DNA from: Theristus sp. LFF4_11
Taxonomy: Eukaryota; Nematoda; Chromadorea; Monhysterida; Xyalidae
DNA: 64,000 nucleotides
Assembly (NCBI GenBank): GCA_030248135.1
Contig: JASANC010005725.1
Span: 1 to 64,000 of the forward strand
Direction of reading: 5' to 3'
In this document: piece after piece, positions 35,107 to 48,600 of the stretch
Position numbering within the stretch: the first letter of the stretch is position 1
Layout of the letters: every line of letters begins with the position of its first letter
Position numbers and translations under genes: made by a program
Notes under the pieces: generated by a model
Told to the model about the DNA's origin: nothing
The model's database searches: none
Seen by the model: only the letters and a program-made list of their open reading frames with translations

Positions 35107-38100
35107 TTACAACTCCGTCTCGCAGCTTCGATCACTAGGACTGACCATGTGTGGATCGTCAAAATCAGCTTGATTGCCAGAATCACTGCTGCAGTCGGCT
35201 GGCGAGCGTCTCTGTTTGTTACCGCGGACATCAATCTGTAGTCCGTCATTCTCGGTTGCTGTTGACACTGCAGATTGTTTCGGACTGGACAATTGTTGTT
35301 GCGCTTGCTGTGCCGCACCTCTCAGACTTGCGAGCAACTGCTGTGCGTCGGCGCTGTGCGCACACAGACTCGCTGCGTGCTCGGCATCAGCCAACGCCTT
35401 CTGCATGTCCTGTGTGTCAAAGTGGCATTTCGCTCGGAGCAAATATGCCTCGAAGCCGCCGTTAGGCACTACAAGCCTGAGCGCATCATCGCAGCATTCG
35501 ACCGCTTCCACGAATTCGCCATTTCTTCGTTTGCACCTTCCTAGCCCGACGTAGATGTTGTATGTTAACAGGCGAAATTTGTCCTTTCTCACTCCGTCGA
35601 CGCCGTCCAACTGGATGTGTGTCAATTTGCGTTGAGCGTACTCGAATCGATGCAGAGCGTCCTTCAGTCGGTTCCGCCGATACAGTAATTGTCCGTCGTC
35701 GACCAGCTTCTGCAGCAGTGCCAGACCCACGTCGGCGTTGCCTCGCGCCAGTTCCCACGTGGTACTTGATAGTTTTGCGCCTCGCCGCAAAAAACAAGAC
35801 AGTGCGGCCGAGTTGTTTTCGGCGACGGCGACATCAATGGGACGACGGTCTATGTGGTCGACTGCTTCCATGTTTGCTCCACGGTCTAACAGCAGTTGCA
35901 CCTTAAAGTATAATGTATACACTTTGTATGTTGAATTGCGCTTACAGATGGTAGACAAAAAGTAATCTGAATCTGGTCTGCAGCTCAGAAAGGTAATTGG
36001 TTTTAGATTTGAAAAGGGGTTTATTAAAACAAGGTCAGCAGACCATTCGTTTGCCACCATGTTTGGCAGCCAGGTGCAGCGGCGTTTGTCGTTGGCAGTC
36101 TGTGGCTTGAAGCTTGCACGCTCGATCGATCAACAGTGCAGCACAGGCCGGCTGGTTGTGCATGCAGGCGCGGTGCAGTGCAGTTTGTCCGCTGTCCGTT
36201 GTTGATGCGTCCACAGAAGCGCCTAAATGAATTTGTGCTGATGCGCTTCAACCATTCGGGGGGACAAATATAGTTATTTCAAAAATAAATGAGTGAAACA
36301 AAGAACGAAGTTGTTGTTCTTGACAACCAATGGCATAAGCAGGGAAATCGTTCAAAATTATATAGAACTGTGTGGTAAATACCGTTCTGCAACGGCCAAA
36401 AGTTTTATTATTCGACTGTAGCTCTGCGCTGTTTTTTTTCAGCCCGTTTTACACTGTTGTTTAGTGTTCTACAAGAAATGTAGGTGTTCAATGATTCAGC
36501 ACTCACCCCTACTGAGCAGAAGCTCAGCAACGCCAATATGTCCGTGTTGTGCGGCGGCCATCAGTGGCGTAAAACCGAGTTGATTTCGTTCGGACTCGAC
36601 ATCAAGTCCACGACCCAATAAAAGCGACACAATCTCCCACGAACCCCCAATGACAGCACTCAAAAGGGGAGGACTCTCGGAGCCTGGCACCGCCCGAACG
36701 TTTGCGCCACACTGCAGAAGATACCGCACCGTGTCCGCGTGGCTGCCGGCCGCAGAGGCACTCAATGCGGTTTGCTTGGTGATCGGGCAGACGGCGTCGA
36801 CCGACACGTCGCACATGTCGTAGAGAAACTGGCAAACCTGCAATCGGACAATTCGTTAATTTCTGCTTTTGTTTCTGCCCCCAGGTTTGTTGTTCCAACT
36901 GTTTCGATTATCCCTCTGGTTGCTTGGTCTGCTATCTGTTTGTCCAGGCATGGATTGTTGTTTTTCCCTCCAAATTCTGTTTGAGTAAATACATCTGCGC
37001 TGACTCTAGCAACTTTTCCTGTTACCGCTGTGTTTACCAATTTTACACTTGAAAACGTAATAATGCCAAAAAATCAGCACGTTGCACGATAGTCAATCTA
37101 CTGTAGATGCCTGTCTAACTGAATCATAATCACTGGTTCGGCATTTGCAACATTTTGCTTTCATTCTTCACAGATATAGAATAAATAATTCATTCGGATA
37201 CAAGGCCAAACGATTTACTAGCACGTTGTTGTCAAAACTTTTTTTGGCTTATTTTTCATAACTATAGATTAAAGGAATGTTTGAAACGCTGTTGAAACGG
37301 AGAAACGATAGTTCAAAAGCAGTCATTTTGAAATGTATCCGTTCTTACGGAACACAGAAGTTACGGCATATTATTTATTATTGCTAAACTTTGCGAACAA
37401 AATAATCGGAAAAGACCTTGGTTCGCTACGATTCACGTGCACTTGTCATTTTTTTCTTCGCATTCCAAAAAAGTTAATAAACAAACGTTTATGAAAAAAC
37501 GTGTTCTTCGATATGTTATTTGCGTCTGTGCGCAAGCTTGGTCGGCATCTGATGTGCCTTACGGGCCAGGCCGATTATAAAATTTAAAATTGGTTTTTGT
37601 TGCCATGAGTCGTTTTCAGCGGATGTGTTTACATAGTTCTAAAGTTATCAAAATTTTGAAGTCATTTAACCTTCACTCGATAATAATCGAAGTGAATAAA
37701 TCTTCTGCACTTGATGTTTGATCTAATATTTATCAAACCGTAACCATGCGCCCGCCAAGTTGCGCAGCAACAAGTTGTGCAATAAATCATGCTTGCGCTG
37801 TTCTGATTTGAGCAAAAATCGTTTTTCGTGTGCAAAAATGTGCAGCAGAAAAACGGCCTTCGCAACATTTTCTGCCCCCGTAGAGAAAAACAAAGCGAAA
37901 CACATCACGTTATAGTCACACCGACAGGCAGCAAAAAACAAACCGAGCCCTTGTTTGGTGTTTTTCATCGTTTTCGTAATTATTGCTTGTAAGCACGGGC
38001 GAAAAGCGGTTGGTTATTTTTTCAAAAAAACTGACATGAGCATTGATGAAAAACGGTGCGCGTAACCGCATAACGAATAATAATTGCGTACTAAACTTTT

Positions 38101-41100
38101 GAACGCTTTAAAAAACGAACAGAGAGTAAAACAGTAAAAAATCATCAAAGCGCAGACCGACCCGTGTTTGTTTGGCTGCAGCAGCAGCAACAAACGCTTG
38201 CTGAATCGCTCGCGTTTTCTGCGTGCCATCTCGGTCGCATGGTGCGCTTGAAGGCGAACATGGGGTTGTTGGTGCTGTTCGCATCACTTCATCCACCGTC
38301 CAATCGCATTGCAGAAGGAAGCTAACCACCGGGACTTGTCCGGCTTCAGCGGCATGTACCAATGCCGTGCGCTGTTTGCTGTCTGTTTTCGTCAGCTGCA
38401 GAATGAAGAATCCAGATAGGTTTTCTTCTCAAAGTTGAAATCAATTGAAAATTTTCTGTGCATCTTGGTCAAACGGTGAAAAGACAGTGAAAAACAATAT
38501 GTGCAGAAGTCGTAGTACTTGAGCAGCGTTCTGGTGTAGAATCTGTACGACATCGAGATGCCCGTGTCGTGCGGCTAACATTGTTGGCGTCACTTGATCA
38601 ACCACACTAAAACAGTCCACATCTGCTTTGAATTCTAACAGAAGGGCACACAAATCCGTCTGTCCGAGTGCTGCGGCACGACACAAAAGTGGCTGTTTAT
38701 CGCTGAATAACGCGTTTGGGTCTGCACCTGCCAATAGCAGCAGTCGTGAAACCTGGAAATATTAAAAGAGCTGTTTCAAATCAACTATCAGTACTTCTGT
38801 TCTTTAAAAGAAGTTGTCAGTTTAGAAAAAATCTAAACTGAACCTTAGTGTTCGGTGAGCTGACATTGCGCTCTGAACACAATGCTGACGCCAAATCTGC
38901 AGCACTCTGCTGTAGCCACATAAACTGACAATCGCGGCCACTAGCGCCACCCTCGACCGGTAACGGAGAAATCGGATCAGTCAGCGGTGGTAGATCACCA
39001 GGTGCCGATCGGAGATGTTTGTACGGGTGTGCCTTCAGGAGGTGGTGGCCGAGTTCAAATAGTTCTGTGGAACACAGTTGACCTCGCCGACCAAGCCATA
39101 ACGATAGCAAAAGATGGCCTTGTCTGAAAATTGAAATTGACGTTTTTTCTGCTCCGGGGGGTACAATTCCGGCCCGCTAATTCCGGCCTGAAGAATTCCG
39201 GCCTGAAGAATTCCGGCCCGAAGAATTCCGGCCCGTAGAATTCCGACCCGGAGAATTCCGGCCCGGAGAATTTTCGCCAGTACGAACCATATTAAACCAC
39301 ACGAAGTGATTTTTGTAATGAAATAATAAAATAAAAATATCGATGTTCACATGTTACAGTGTATTTTCAATGATGTTCGTCCTGTTTGCTTTTTTGGAAA
39401 GTGAAACCTTTGGAAAAAAGAAACTACAAATAAATTTTTTAATTTTTTTATTATGAACAGGATTTGTGACCCTTTTACCTTATCAAAAAGGCTTGGCTTA
39501 GGATTAGGAACCTACAACAAGTCACTGCAAGCAAGTTCTAAACAAAAATAAAAATTACTTAAGAATTTATTTACCAAAAATCACTTCGTGTGGTTTAATA
39601 TTGTTCTTGCTGGCGAAAGTTCTCCGGGCCGGAATTCTTCGGGCCGGAATGAGCGGGCCGGAATTCTACGGGCCGGAATTTCGCGGGCCGGAATAGTACA
39701 CGAGCCTTTCTGCTCACTGTTTGTGAAGAATTGATCCGCGTGCAAGCAACGTTGCCCATATAACTAAGTAAATTAAGTTGCACATGTACTTGTATACATT
39801 AAGGAAAAAAGTTGAACAAAACTTGCCAAGCAGGAATAAGTTTTGTGCAACGGTATAAAAATGAATACACGAAGCAAGGGTCAAGGGACATGAACAACGC
39901 AAATTACACATCAGAAAAACCATAAAATATAGGTTATTGTGACTACAACTCACTCACCGAAGATGATATTCACGTGCGCTGCAGCAAAATGAAAGAAGTT
40001 GTGAAAACAAAAATGTTCTAACATTTACTTGGCAACGTCTCCGGTGTAAAGTTAACAGAAACTAATTTCGAAACAAACCGAATATCAACCAGGAACTTTG
40101 GACTGTTTCCTTCGCCCCGTTTCATCAGCCAGTCTCTGAACGCTGGATGGAATAGTGCCACGGTTTCGTCGTTTCGCAGCGACACAAAATCACTAAGTTG
40201 CGATAAACTAAAACAAAGAAAGTTATGCTGTTGAAATGGTAAACAGTGAGAACTTTAGTTTTTTGCTTCACTAACCGTTCGTTAAAATCCTGCCACGATA
40301 AATATTCATCTGTTCTACCGGCGTTAACGATTTCGTGTAGTCTACGAGCGGTCAACGGCTCCAATGAGGCCAACACCACACCCAATAAGGGTGACACGCG
40401 TTCAAAGGCTCGTGTACTGGCGTATCGCAGATTGAACATCAGCATAAACACTTCCGATAAATTGACAGGCAGTGCACTATAGCTGGTGGTTTTCAGTTTC
40501 AAATGGGATTGTTCAATAAGATCAAGAGTCAGTCGAAGGTAGAGAAGGTTGCCGCGAGCAGTGGCCACCATGTGGCGAGTGAAGTGCGAAAATGCATCGT
40601 CGCAGTCAGGCACACCGGTCAGCGCGGACACCTGTAGTGAACAGCGAAACGGTTCACGTGTTAACTGGTGTGTCGGTTTAATCAGTTCATTTTTATCTAG
40701 TGAGTAACCAGAAATACAGAAAAATCAAGCATCGTACCTGTTGCTGAAGAGCGCTCGACCATGCTAATCGCGTTTCAACATACAGTTGCGCATCACGATA
40801 AACTCGCTCGTCGAGGTGCGCATCGTCCAGGCTGATGCGACGACTCGCCGCCGATGGCAGCGAGTCGACCAAGCACAGCTGTTCCGCACCGATGGTGATC
40901 AACCAGCGTAACCAAGACGGAAATTCACCGATGTGCTTTCGTAAAAACATCGCCAGTGATTCGGTCGATTCTGGCCGGTGGAACTCCGCTTCATCCAAGC
41001 CGTCAATGACAATCAAGAGCGAACCGTCGCTTGGTGCTTTCAGCTGACTGAGAGGCTCAACAACTGCACGTCGAAACACCTCGGATGGGTCTATTCTTTG

Positions 41101-43136
41101 GCACGAGCTAACGCTGAGTAACTGTTGCAAATCTGGTTTCTGAATGAGAATGTCGGCGTAAGGACGCAGCAGTGAACTGACTGCAAGTTGTGCAGCAAGA
41201 TTGCAGATGAACTCTGGTACTGAACAGGCAATTGTTGATTCGACTCGGCAGAAGTGTACAGCGACCACTCGTGATGAGACGGCGCGTAATCGTTCTGGTT
41301 GATCGAAGTTATTGATGGTTAATGAATTCTGTGGTTGCTGATGTACGGCGAAGTATCCGGAATCGGTTGAAGTCCTATTAACGTTGTCATCGGATGATGT
41401 TGATGATTGACTTTGAAAGAATGGCGAATGAGCGGCCAACTGACGGCATAGGGACGTTTTGCCTGTGCCCGCAGCACCGTGTACGATCAGTGTTCTGAGA
41501 GAGCCGTCATCTTGTCTAAGGAGCGAGTCTGCTATGTCGCGAAACAGCCATTCACGACCGAGGAACGTGGCATCCAGGTCGGCTGAGCTGGCTGGATCGA
41601 TTTGAGTAAACAGCGGACGAACGGTAAGTCCGCTTGGTGGAGTGATCTGCAACAATAAGATCTGATGGGATCTGTGTACTGAATAATTTTAGCTTCAGAA
41701 ACGGACGCAAAATTTCGTTTAGAAATTCGCTTGATTGTTGGTTGCTTCTTATTCTGAGTACCTGGGAAGCGCTCGTGATCGTTGACACCGCCGAAGTGGA
41801 CTGTCGATGTTGCGTGATTTTTGGCATGAATGGATGCGACCGACGTGAGCTGCCGCTGACAGACTGTCGTTGATTTTGGTGATGGTTGCCACCGGATACT
41901 ATGAAATCACAGAATGAGCTACGCGATGAACCAGCTGAAAATTGAAACGAAAGTAAAAATTAGCACTTTTCAAAGATGACAGAAGTGACATATGGTAGTG
42001 TTGAGAAAAAAAACTGTTCACGCGCACCGTTGCTGGAGTTTGATCGCATGTTGACCTTTTTCTGGTTGCGCGGTGTGCCAAACGCGACCGAAGCACCAGT
42101 GATGCTGGACATTAGCGACATCAGGGACTGTTGGCTGCCGCGGGTGCTGCCTGCAATTTGGAAAAAATTGCACAAAAACCATAATTGTATTATCGTCAAA
42201 AAACGATTTTTGTGCGCGTTTGTACACGAGTGGTTTGCGGACTATGTATGCGCGCTCGTTTGTGGTGATTTCGGAAAAAGGAACGCAGCATAACATCACT
42301 CAGCCGGCATGTGCGTTCATCAAACATTTTTCTGTCGGTGATTGATGGAAATAGTGGCTGGTTTTTATTTTCAAAAACTGAGAAAAAATGTACTCTTGTT
42401 TGTTCAGTTTCACACACACTGTACTCAAAATTGTGACTAGTTTTTAGTGCGCGCCACGTTTGTTGTTGATCGAACGCAGGTACGATTGATTGCTAATGCA
42501 GTTTGTGCACGCATGCAATTTGATAGAATATGTAGTACAGTTTACACGTGTACCATCGCCGGCTGTATCGCTGTCCACCGATTTCGTGCTGGACGCGCCT
42601 GTTATCACAACTTTGCGGTTGCATTGCTGTTGCGTGTTTGTGTTGCGTTGTTTGCGAATTCGTCGTTCCACTGGAGTACAAGAGCGGCCCCGTTGGTTAG
42701 ACTTGCTATTGTTGCTATTGTTTTGGTTGACGTCATCCATCATGAAAAACGCTGCTTCCGGCGTTTCGCAGAACAGGCTGTTCCTCAACAGTCGATTGTT
42801 CCGTGGTTGAAGCTCGTGTTCACGATCGACTCCTATAAGACTGGTGCTCATGCGGTTTTGCTCTGCATACTGCTGCTGTGGATTGTTGTGGCGAATACGA
42901 CGATTGTTGTTGCTGCGTGATAGTGCTCTCGAAAAGAATGATGGTAGCTGCCAAAAGGTGTGTTGCTGGTTATGGTGATGGTGGTGATTGTCGCCGTGAA
43001 ACTGAGCAGCCACGAATTGACTTTTGACGATGTTGTCGGTGTTGTTGTTGTTTCGTTGATTGCTGTTAAGGTCAACCAGACTGCGTTGTTGTTGCACACC
43101 AGTGCCTCCACGGTCGACGACGTCGGTGGATGTCAT
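35107..43136 (-). CDS. tanc: TANC-family postsynaptic scaffold (P-loop NTPase, ankyrin, TPR), isoform starting at 43,136
   Basis: Twelve exons, 5' to 3': 43136-42554, 42150-42028, 41934-41762, 41646-40738, 40631-40276, 40207-40079, 39123-38844, 38752-38519, 38395-38162, 36837-36507, 36222-36044, 35901-35107; all phases agree, 1,441 aa. TANC1/2 (rolling pebbles in flies) organise postsynaptic and myoblast-fusion complexes. Seen: a His/Asn/Gln-rich disordered N-terminus; a STAND-type NTPase with Walker A GAAGTGKTS (350-358) and Walker B LLIVIDGLDEAEF; a winged-helix-like FHPAFRDWLMKRGEG; the family signature SPNTKVSRLLLLAGADPN at an exon junction; about eight ankyrin repeats (about 850-1,220); TPRs (about 1,225-1,345); and a C-terminal ETEL that fits a class I PDZ ligand, as expected for a PSD-95 partner. 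Introns carry a foldback element at 39.2 kb. Confidence 0.95.
39161..39699. mobile_element. Foldback-type element with arms made of short GGCC-rich tandem repeats
   Basis: The left arm consists of at least seven 15-17-bp units of the form GAATTCCGGCCCGxA (39,161-39,275), followed by TTTCGCCAG and AAACCACACGAAGTGATTTTT. The right arm (39,572-39,699) is the inverted counterpart, with about five units ending GGGCCGGAATAGTAC. The roughly 240-bp centre is AT-rich. Arms built of tandem subrepeats are the hallmark of foldback elements. It lies in a TANC intron (39,124-40,078). No transposase; the target duplication is not clear. Confidence 0.8.
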
Positions 43137-45268
43137 AATTATTCAATGTACGGCTCTAATGCAAGTGTTGCAGTTTGGTATATGATACGCGATTATACAC
43201 TTCTGAAGGTAGACTACCGTGCGCAGTTTGATTTTTGAAAAACCAAAACGCTAGTCGACGTTAATGTGCGTTTTTCTCACTTCGTCACTTTTCCATTTGC
43301 TCGTGGTTTCTGTTGATGGCTGTATCATGCATTTTGATAAAATGAGAAAGTTTTTGCGCACACACAGATCATCACCGCAGTTGATGTTTGCTATGATATG
43401 ATCGCATAACACGCTCGGGCTATTCAGTTTTTAGTTTTTTTTTCAAAATTTAGTCTACCGTGATGCATATTTTTTCTGTGTCGTTTTGCAGAATCGCTTC
43501 TTACTCGTTTCCAAGCGGCATTTAGTCGAGCTGTAAAATTTTACAGGTACGTACAAATGTAATAACAGAGCACTTTTCAAAAGTCACGAATCAAAGACAG
43601 ATACAACGTGCGTCGCATTTGAGTTCAAGACACGATCATTATTCTTTCGACATAACAGGTTAATAAAATAAAGAATGTCATGTATTAATAGGATTTATGG
43701 AAGAAAAGCGCTGATACGCTGCTGATCGGTTGAAAACATATCCAAATATCTTTAAATACATACATGTTCACATATACTGTATATGTTGAACTACATGTGG
43801 CGTGGTTTAACGCGATATCAAAACGATGATAACGGATTTAAAATGCAAGTAAAGCACACCAAAATAGTGTTGATTTGGTTTGACATAAAAAAATTATTCT
43901 GCAAGTGCACGTAACTTGCATTATGCGCATGCTTTGAACCATAAAATCGAGAACTTGAACAACTTGACTTTCATATGTAGATAAACAAAACAGAACATGT
44001 TATACTTTACTTGGTCACACCCACCATTGATTGAAGAAGTGAAAAATGTCTATCTGAAGATTTTTTTCAAGAGTACTTGACGCTGAATTCATATATCGCA
44101 CACACTAAAGGAATATAGGTTAGAAGGAGATGAACAATCTTGGGTAGTTTTTGCTATCAGTACGAGTTGAAACAACGTGACAATTTACAAGTGAAACTAT
44201 TTTGTAGTTGTTTTTATTAAAATATTCAAAATACTGACGATTGAAAATGTGAGCACAATCGCCAGAGTATATGTGGAAAAGAAAAACGCGATAAGATCGA
44301 TCGATAAGCTGTGTCTGATTTGACACAGTGATTTCTCAATTTCCAGACGGCTCCGGTGGGAAAGCGAAACGTAAGAGACAGAATTGTCGTCATGCAGTTC
44401 TGAGCATTATAAATGGTTCTTTCTGTTGAACATAGCCTTACAGCTTCTTGAATGAATGTTCAGATGAAGCAATCAAATGGCATAAAACGTTCTCACAGGA
44501 ATATGCACATGATCAGACAGATAGCAGAAAGGAATGCATTTAAAATGTGTGGAATCTTTCAGCTTCATGCAGAGAATAAAGCTATGACCTTTATTTAATA
44601 TGCTGCCATTTCATCTTTTGCATGCGGTTGGCTGGTTGGATTCATTCATTATTTACGGACGGACCGTTTTGATAAACGAATCAAAATAATGCAAACGCCA
44701 CAGTGGATCCGAGGATCCTGATCGGACCAAGTGAAAGAATAATAATGAACATGTAGATTCTGTACAACAGCGATGTGACTTTTGTTACATTGTTATCGTT
44801 GAATACTCGTTCGATTGTACGTGTGTTGAATTATCATTGTTTTGTTCTTCCGTTTACGATCGTTCATGTGGGCTTGGACAACAGAGAAGCACATGTAGCG
44901 TATACAACCGGAAGGGCATGCTTGCTTGCACGGCAGTAAGAAGCATTGAAATCTGCATCTGCGTAAACGGCTTCTTTCCTGGTCTTCAAACTATTTGCAA
45001 GCAAGCTAACACATTGCAGTTAGTTTTTCAGTAGTGGAGCTTGTTTTGAAACTTCGTTTCCCATGAGCTAACCGAATTATCGCTTATATTGTCAACTGTA
45101 GAATAAAAACCATATAGACGAGCAAAACTTGCTGTGCAAGACCGTTGCAACCGGGATCACAATGCAAAAATGTGAATTATTCTGTGCGACAAAAATGAAT
45201 GCAAAAACGGCATTCTAAAAACATTTTTATATCCGGTAGAAAACTACCCGCCAGCCTAATCCACTTAC
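43137..45268. other. TANC intron / promoter region of the 43.1-kb first exon
   Basis: Sequence upstream of the 43,136 ATG, and intronic for the longer isoforms. AT-rich; no exon or element recognised. A promoter for the short isoform is inferred here. Confidence 0.4.
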
Positions 45269-45698
45269 CACGTGACGCCGATAATATCGGCTGAGATTCA
45301 TTCTCGTTGCTACAGTTGCCACTTTGCTGGCGGCGGCGGAACGGAAACCATCCAACACGAATGGACGCTGACGGTTCAGACCGATAAGCGGTTACATTGT
45401 TGATATTTTTGTTAACTTGTGGCGCGAGAAACGATAGATCCTGGTGGCTAGTGGATGATTGATGATAAGTGGCGATGGATGAACTGTTCACGCTGCTGTT
45501 AGTGCTGCAGACACTGATCGAATCTGCCGCGTCAGATAACTCACAACGCACCGGCTCAAAGTTGTATTCAAATTCGCGGAATTCTGGCACAACGCCGAGC
45601 GGCCAGTCGGAACGTGACCGTGGCATTTTCATCTTTGTCATATTTTTAGCGTTGTTTCTGCTGAATAATGGGCGTTCTTGGTGTCGTCGTCGATGCAT
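45269..45698 (-). CDS. tanc: TANC alternative first exon
   Basis: ATG at 45,698 opens a 143-codon exon ending at the strong donor G/GTAAGT (45,269). The donor is phase 1, exactly what the shared exon 42,150-42,028 requires, and the same phase as the 43,136 first exon. The encoded segment starts with a basic MHRRRHQERPLFSRNNAK, then EFREFEYNFEPVRCELSDAA and Ser-rich sequence (VCSTNSSVNSSSIATYHQ), typical of a disordered scaffold N-terminus. It replaces the poly-His/Asn N-terminus of the other isoform. No acceptor needed upstream, so a separate promoter is implied. Confidence 0.72.
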
Positions 45699-48600
45699 TG
45701 TTCGTTACAGAATCAATCGTTTTGTTCTGGGTACAGACATGATGAAATCACGGTCGCCGTGTTCTGGGCACCATTGAAATATCAAATAACCAACTTAAAC
45801 GAGGAGCGTCAGTCAGATCAGAGTCACTGTGTCTGTGGCTTTATTGGGCGGTATGGGAGAAAATGGGTTTGATTCTGTTATGGTGTCACAAAAAAAGTAA
45901 AAAAAACGTTTTGATAATAAAATGGCTTGATGCTTCGTTATGTCGTCGTGACGAAAAGTGAAATCCTATCACGCCAAATTGAATTCAAGCGGGATTCTTT
46001 TGTCAACAACTGGAATAAAACGGAACAGAAGGTTCACTCCGTTGTTTCTTTGATCGTCTTCAGCAACAATAAAGATAATCAATCGTGCACACTAAAAACA
46101 CTTATTTCGATCTCGCGTCGTCGATGCTATGTGCATGCAAATTCACGATTACTGTCGTATTTGATTGTGTTTATGACATTATGGTCATAGCGCGGCGTGA
46201 ATCCTTTGTCGTGTAAGAGTTACGACACAGACATCATCAATATTATTTCATCATTGCGCCATCAGCTCAGTAGTTCTGCTACTAGGTGGGACACGGTTTC
46301 ACGATTCGCCAAAACAAAAAAGAAGAGTAAAAAACAGACGAATATCACTCAGGGCACAACGTCAGACATGGTCTGTGTTTGTACAGGGTTGGTTCTGTGT
46401 TGTCCCGCTTCTCTTCTCAGTTGCTGTCGTTGGACGCTTTCTGTGCCACAATCTTGATAGTGGAACACAAGATTGATGAGACGTAAGCATCAAACTGTAT
46501 GCACGTCGGTTACACGAGCGTTCGTCCAAACATTGCCGTTTGTGATTTTGAAACACGCAATACTTCAACTTCCGCCGAATTGTTAATCACACGGAGACTC
46601 TTTTCTAAGTACAGTTTTTCAAGTGAGTGTCTCTTCGAGAACCGCAATAAAATATTGTGCCTGGGCCTTTAAAAGCCACTTCGCTTGTACGTTGTCGGAA
46701 ATGGGACTTGAACTGTGAGAGGCCGCGGCCGTCACATGTAATAACAGTCGCATGGCGAAACTTCTTCGCCTAACACACTCAGATGAGATGAGTTCGAGAC
46801 TGTTGAAAAGAACGGCTGTCCAGATGTTAATTCAAGCAGGATAGGTACACAATGCAAAGAGGCACTTTCAGTTAAACCGCAGTGGTATGCAGACGACAAA
46901 CAATGTCGCTTTTTCCGCTTTAATATTTTCCAGCTGCCTTTGGTTCGCTCCGATGCACCGCTCTCGTGCAGCATGACGGAGAGGAGACAGACAAAACACT
47001 GAACCAGTCGACTGTATATTATCGGAGCAGACGAATAAAAACACGACCTGCGCGTTCAGGCGTATGCCACACGCTGCAACTGGAGCTCATGATGAGCAAA
47101 CAAAGCACCATCAATATGCTCGATGGCAAACGGGACTGTGTAGTACCTATGCCGTGTGTGTGTGTGTGTGCACACTGACTGACACTGGCACATAGTCATG
47201 ATAAAGCAAACAGTCCGCAGCGGCTGGTTATACTTTACTGTGGATGGCACCACTGCTGATGTGCCATACAGTTGCATTCCGGCGGCATTGTTAGTTGGTT
47301 TTTGCTGCTAGAACACACGCAGACTATGTATGATAAAGCTGATTATTATTATAGACTTGCAAGCAGTTTGTGTAACTATATATCCAAGCACGACGCTGGT
47401 ATGTAATCCATCCGATGCGAGGTAACTGTCTAGTCACAACATGGCAATGATGCTGCATATAATAAATCGAATACGCAAAGGCACGGGCACGGGCTTGTTT
47501 CTTTACGGGCTGTTGTGGGCTGTGCATGTTTCCGGGCCACGAACGCGCTCGAATCGGTAAACAACGTCAAAATCATTCGATTGCACAACCGGCTATTTAC
47601 ATCGGATACACACAAAATAAAGACGAATTTGACGAATTTAGAGCATTGCTTGTAAGGAGGGTTTTAACGGCTATCAATCATATCATTGTACATGTTATGT
47701 CTATTCCTTTTATTGAATCTTGTCCATCTCAGTTTGAGATGTGGGAGGAACCAATTCAAATGTGAGAATAAATGTGCTAAACTGCGCAAGATGACCGACT
47801 AGATTCGATTTTGTTGCAGCTGCTGATTCTCCTGTCGACCCTCAGTACCCTTTAATTAACCTGTGGCCAAAAACAGTAGTTGTAAGCACGCGATCTATTT
47901 AAGAGACACTCTTCATTATTTATTTCATAAAACACGTATAATTTGAATGAGGAATTAGCTACATTTGCATGTGGAAGGTTTTTTGAATAGGTGGATTTTA
48001 CTGTGGTCTGCGTCTGTGTATGTTACTTTCAGGAAACGAGATGAGACAGAAAAATACGGTCAAATACAGCGATCACACAGATGTTGTTTTGGGGCGTTGG
48101 GCCGAATTGTAAACAATAAATACGACAGCACCCAGTTTCTAGCCTAAACATCCTTGGTCAAGCTACTGCTGGTCATTGGAATTCCGAGCAACGAGGGTGA
48201 CCACTGATCAGTCGTGCATGTTTGATAAGAACAGAAGACGTGTGACCTCTGTGCATTATTGTTGTAAAAACAAGCACATAAAAACAAAAGCAACCGCACG
48301 AAGAAAACGCCCAATCTATGTAAGAAAATGCCACCAACTGACGGTTGAACAGTGTTCTTTTATTGTTTTCATTGTAGTTTTCTGTTGTATGGTTGAGGCA
48401 CACAAACGTATGGCCAACAAAACGACTTATGACATTTTATTATTCTCAGAAAACATAATGTAAAACGATCACACTGTTAACATAACGCAGGTAATAAAAT
48501 TTTCGCGCTGTTTTTATTGGTCATTTACTAATTAACGCCATTTTCCCGCGCGGAAATTAAGGCCACAGCAATACTAACTACTACTACTGAGTGACTCTAG

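Noticed and set aside
36843..37040. Coding-like minus-strand frame just upstream of a TANC ankyrin exon
   Set aside because: Its frame differs from the exon it abuts. The 38,162 donor joins 36,837 in phase and restores an ankyrin repeat without it. An alternative exon is possible but unsupported.
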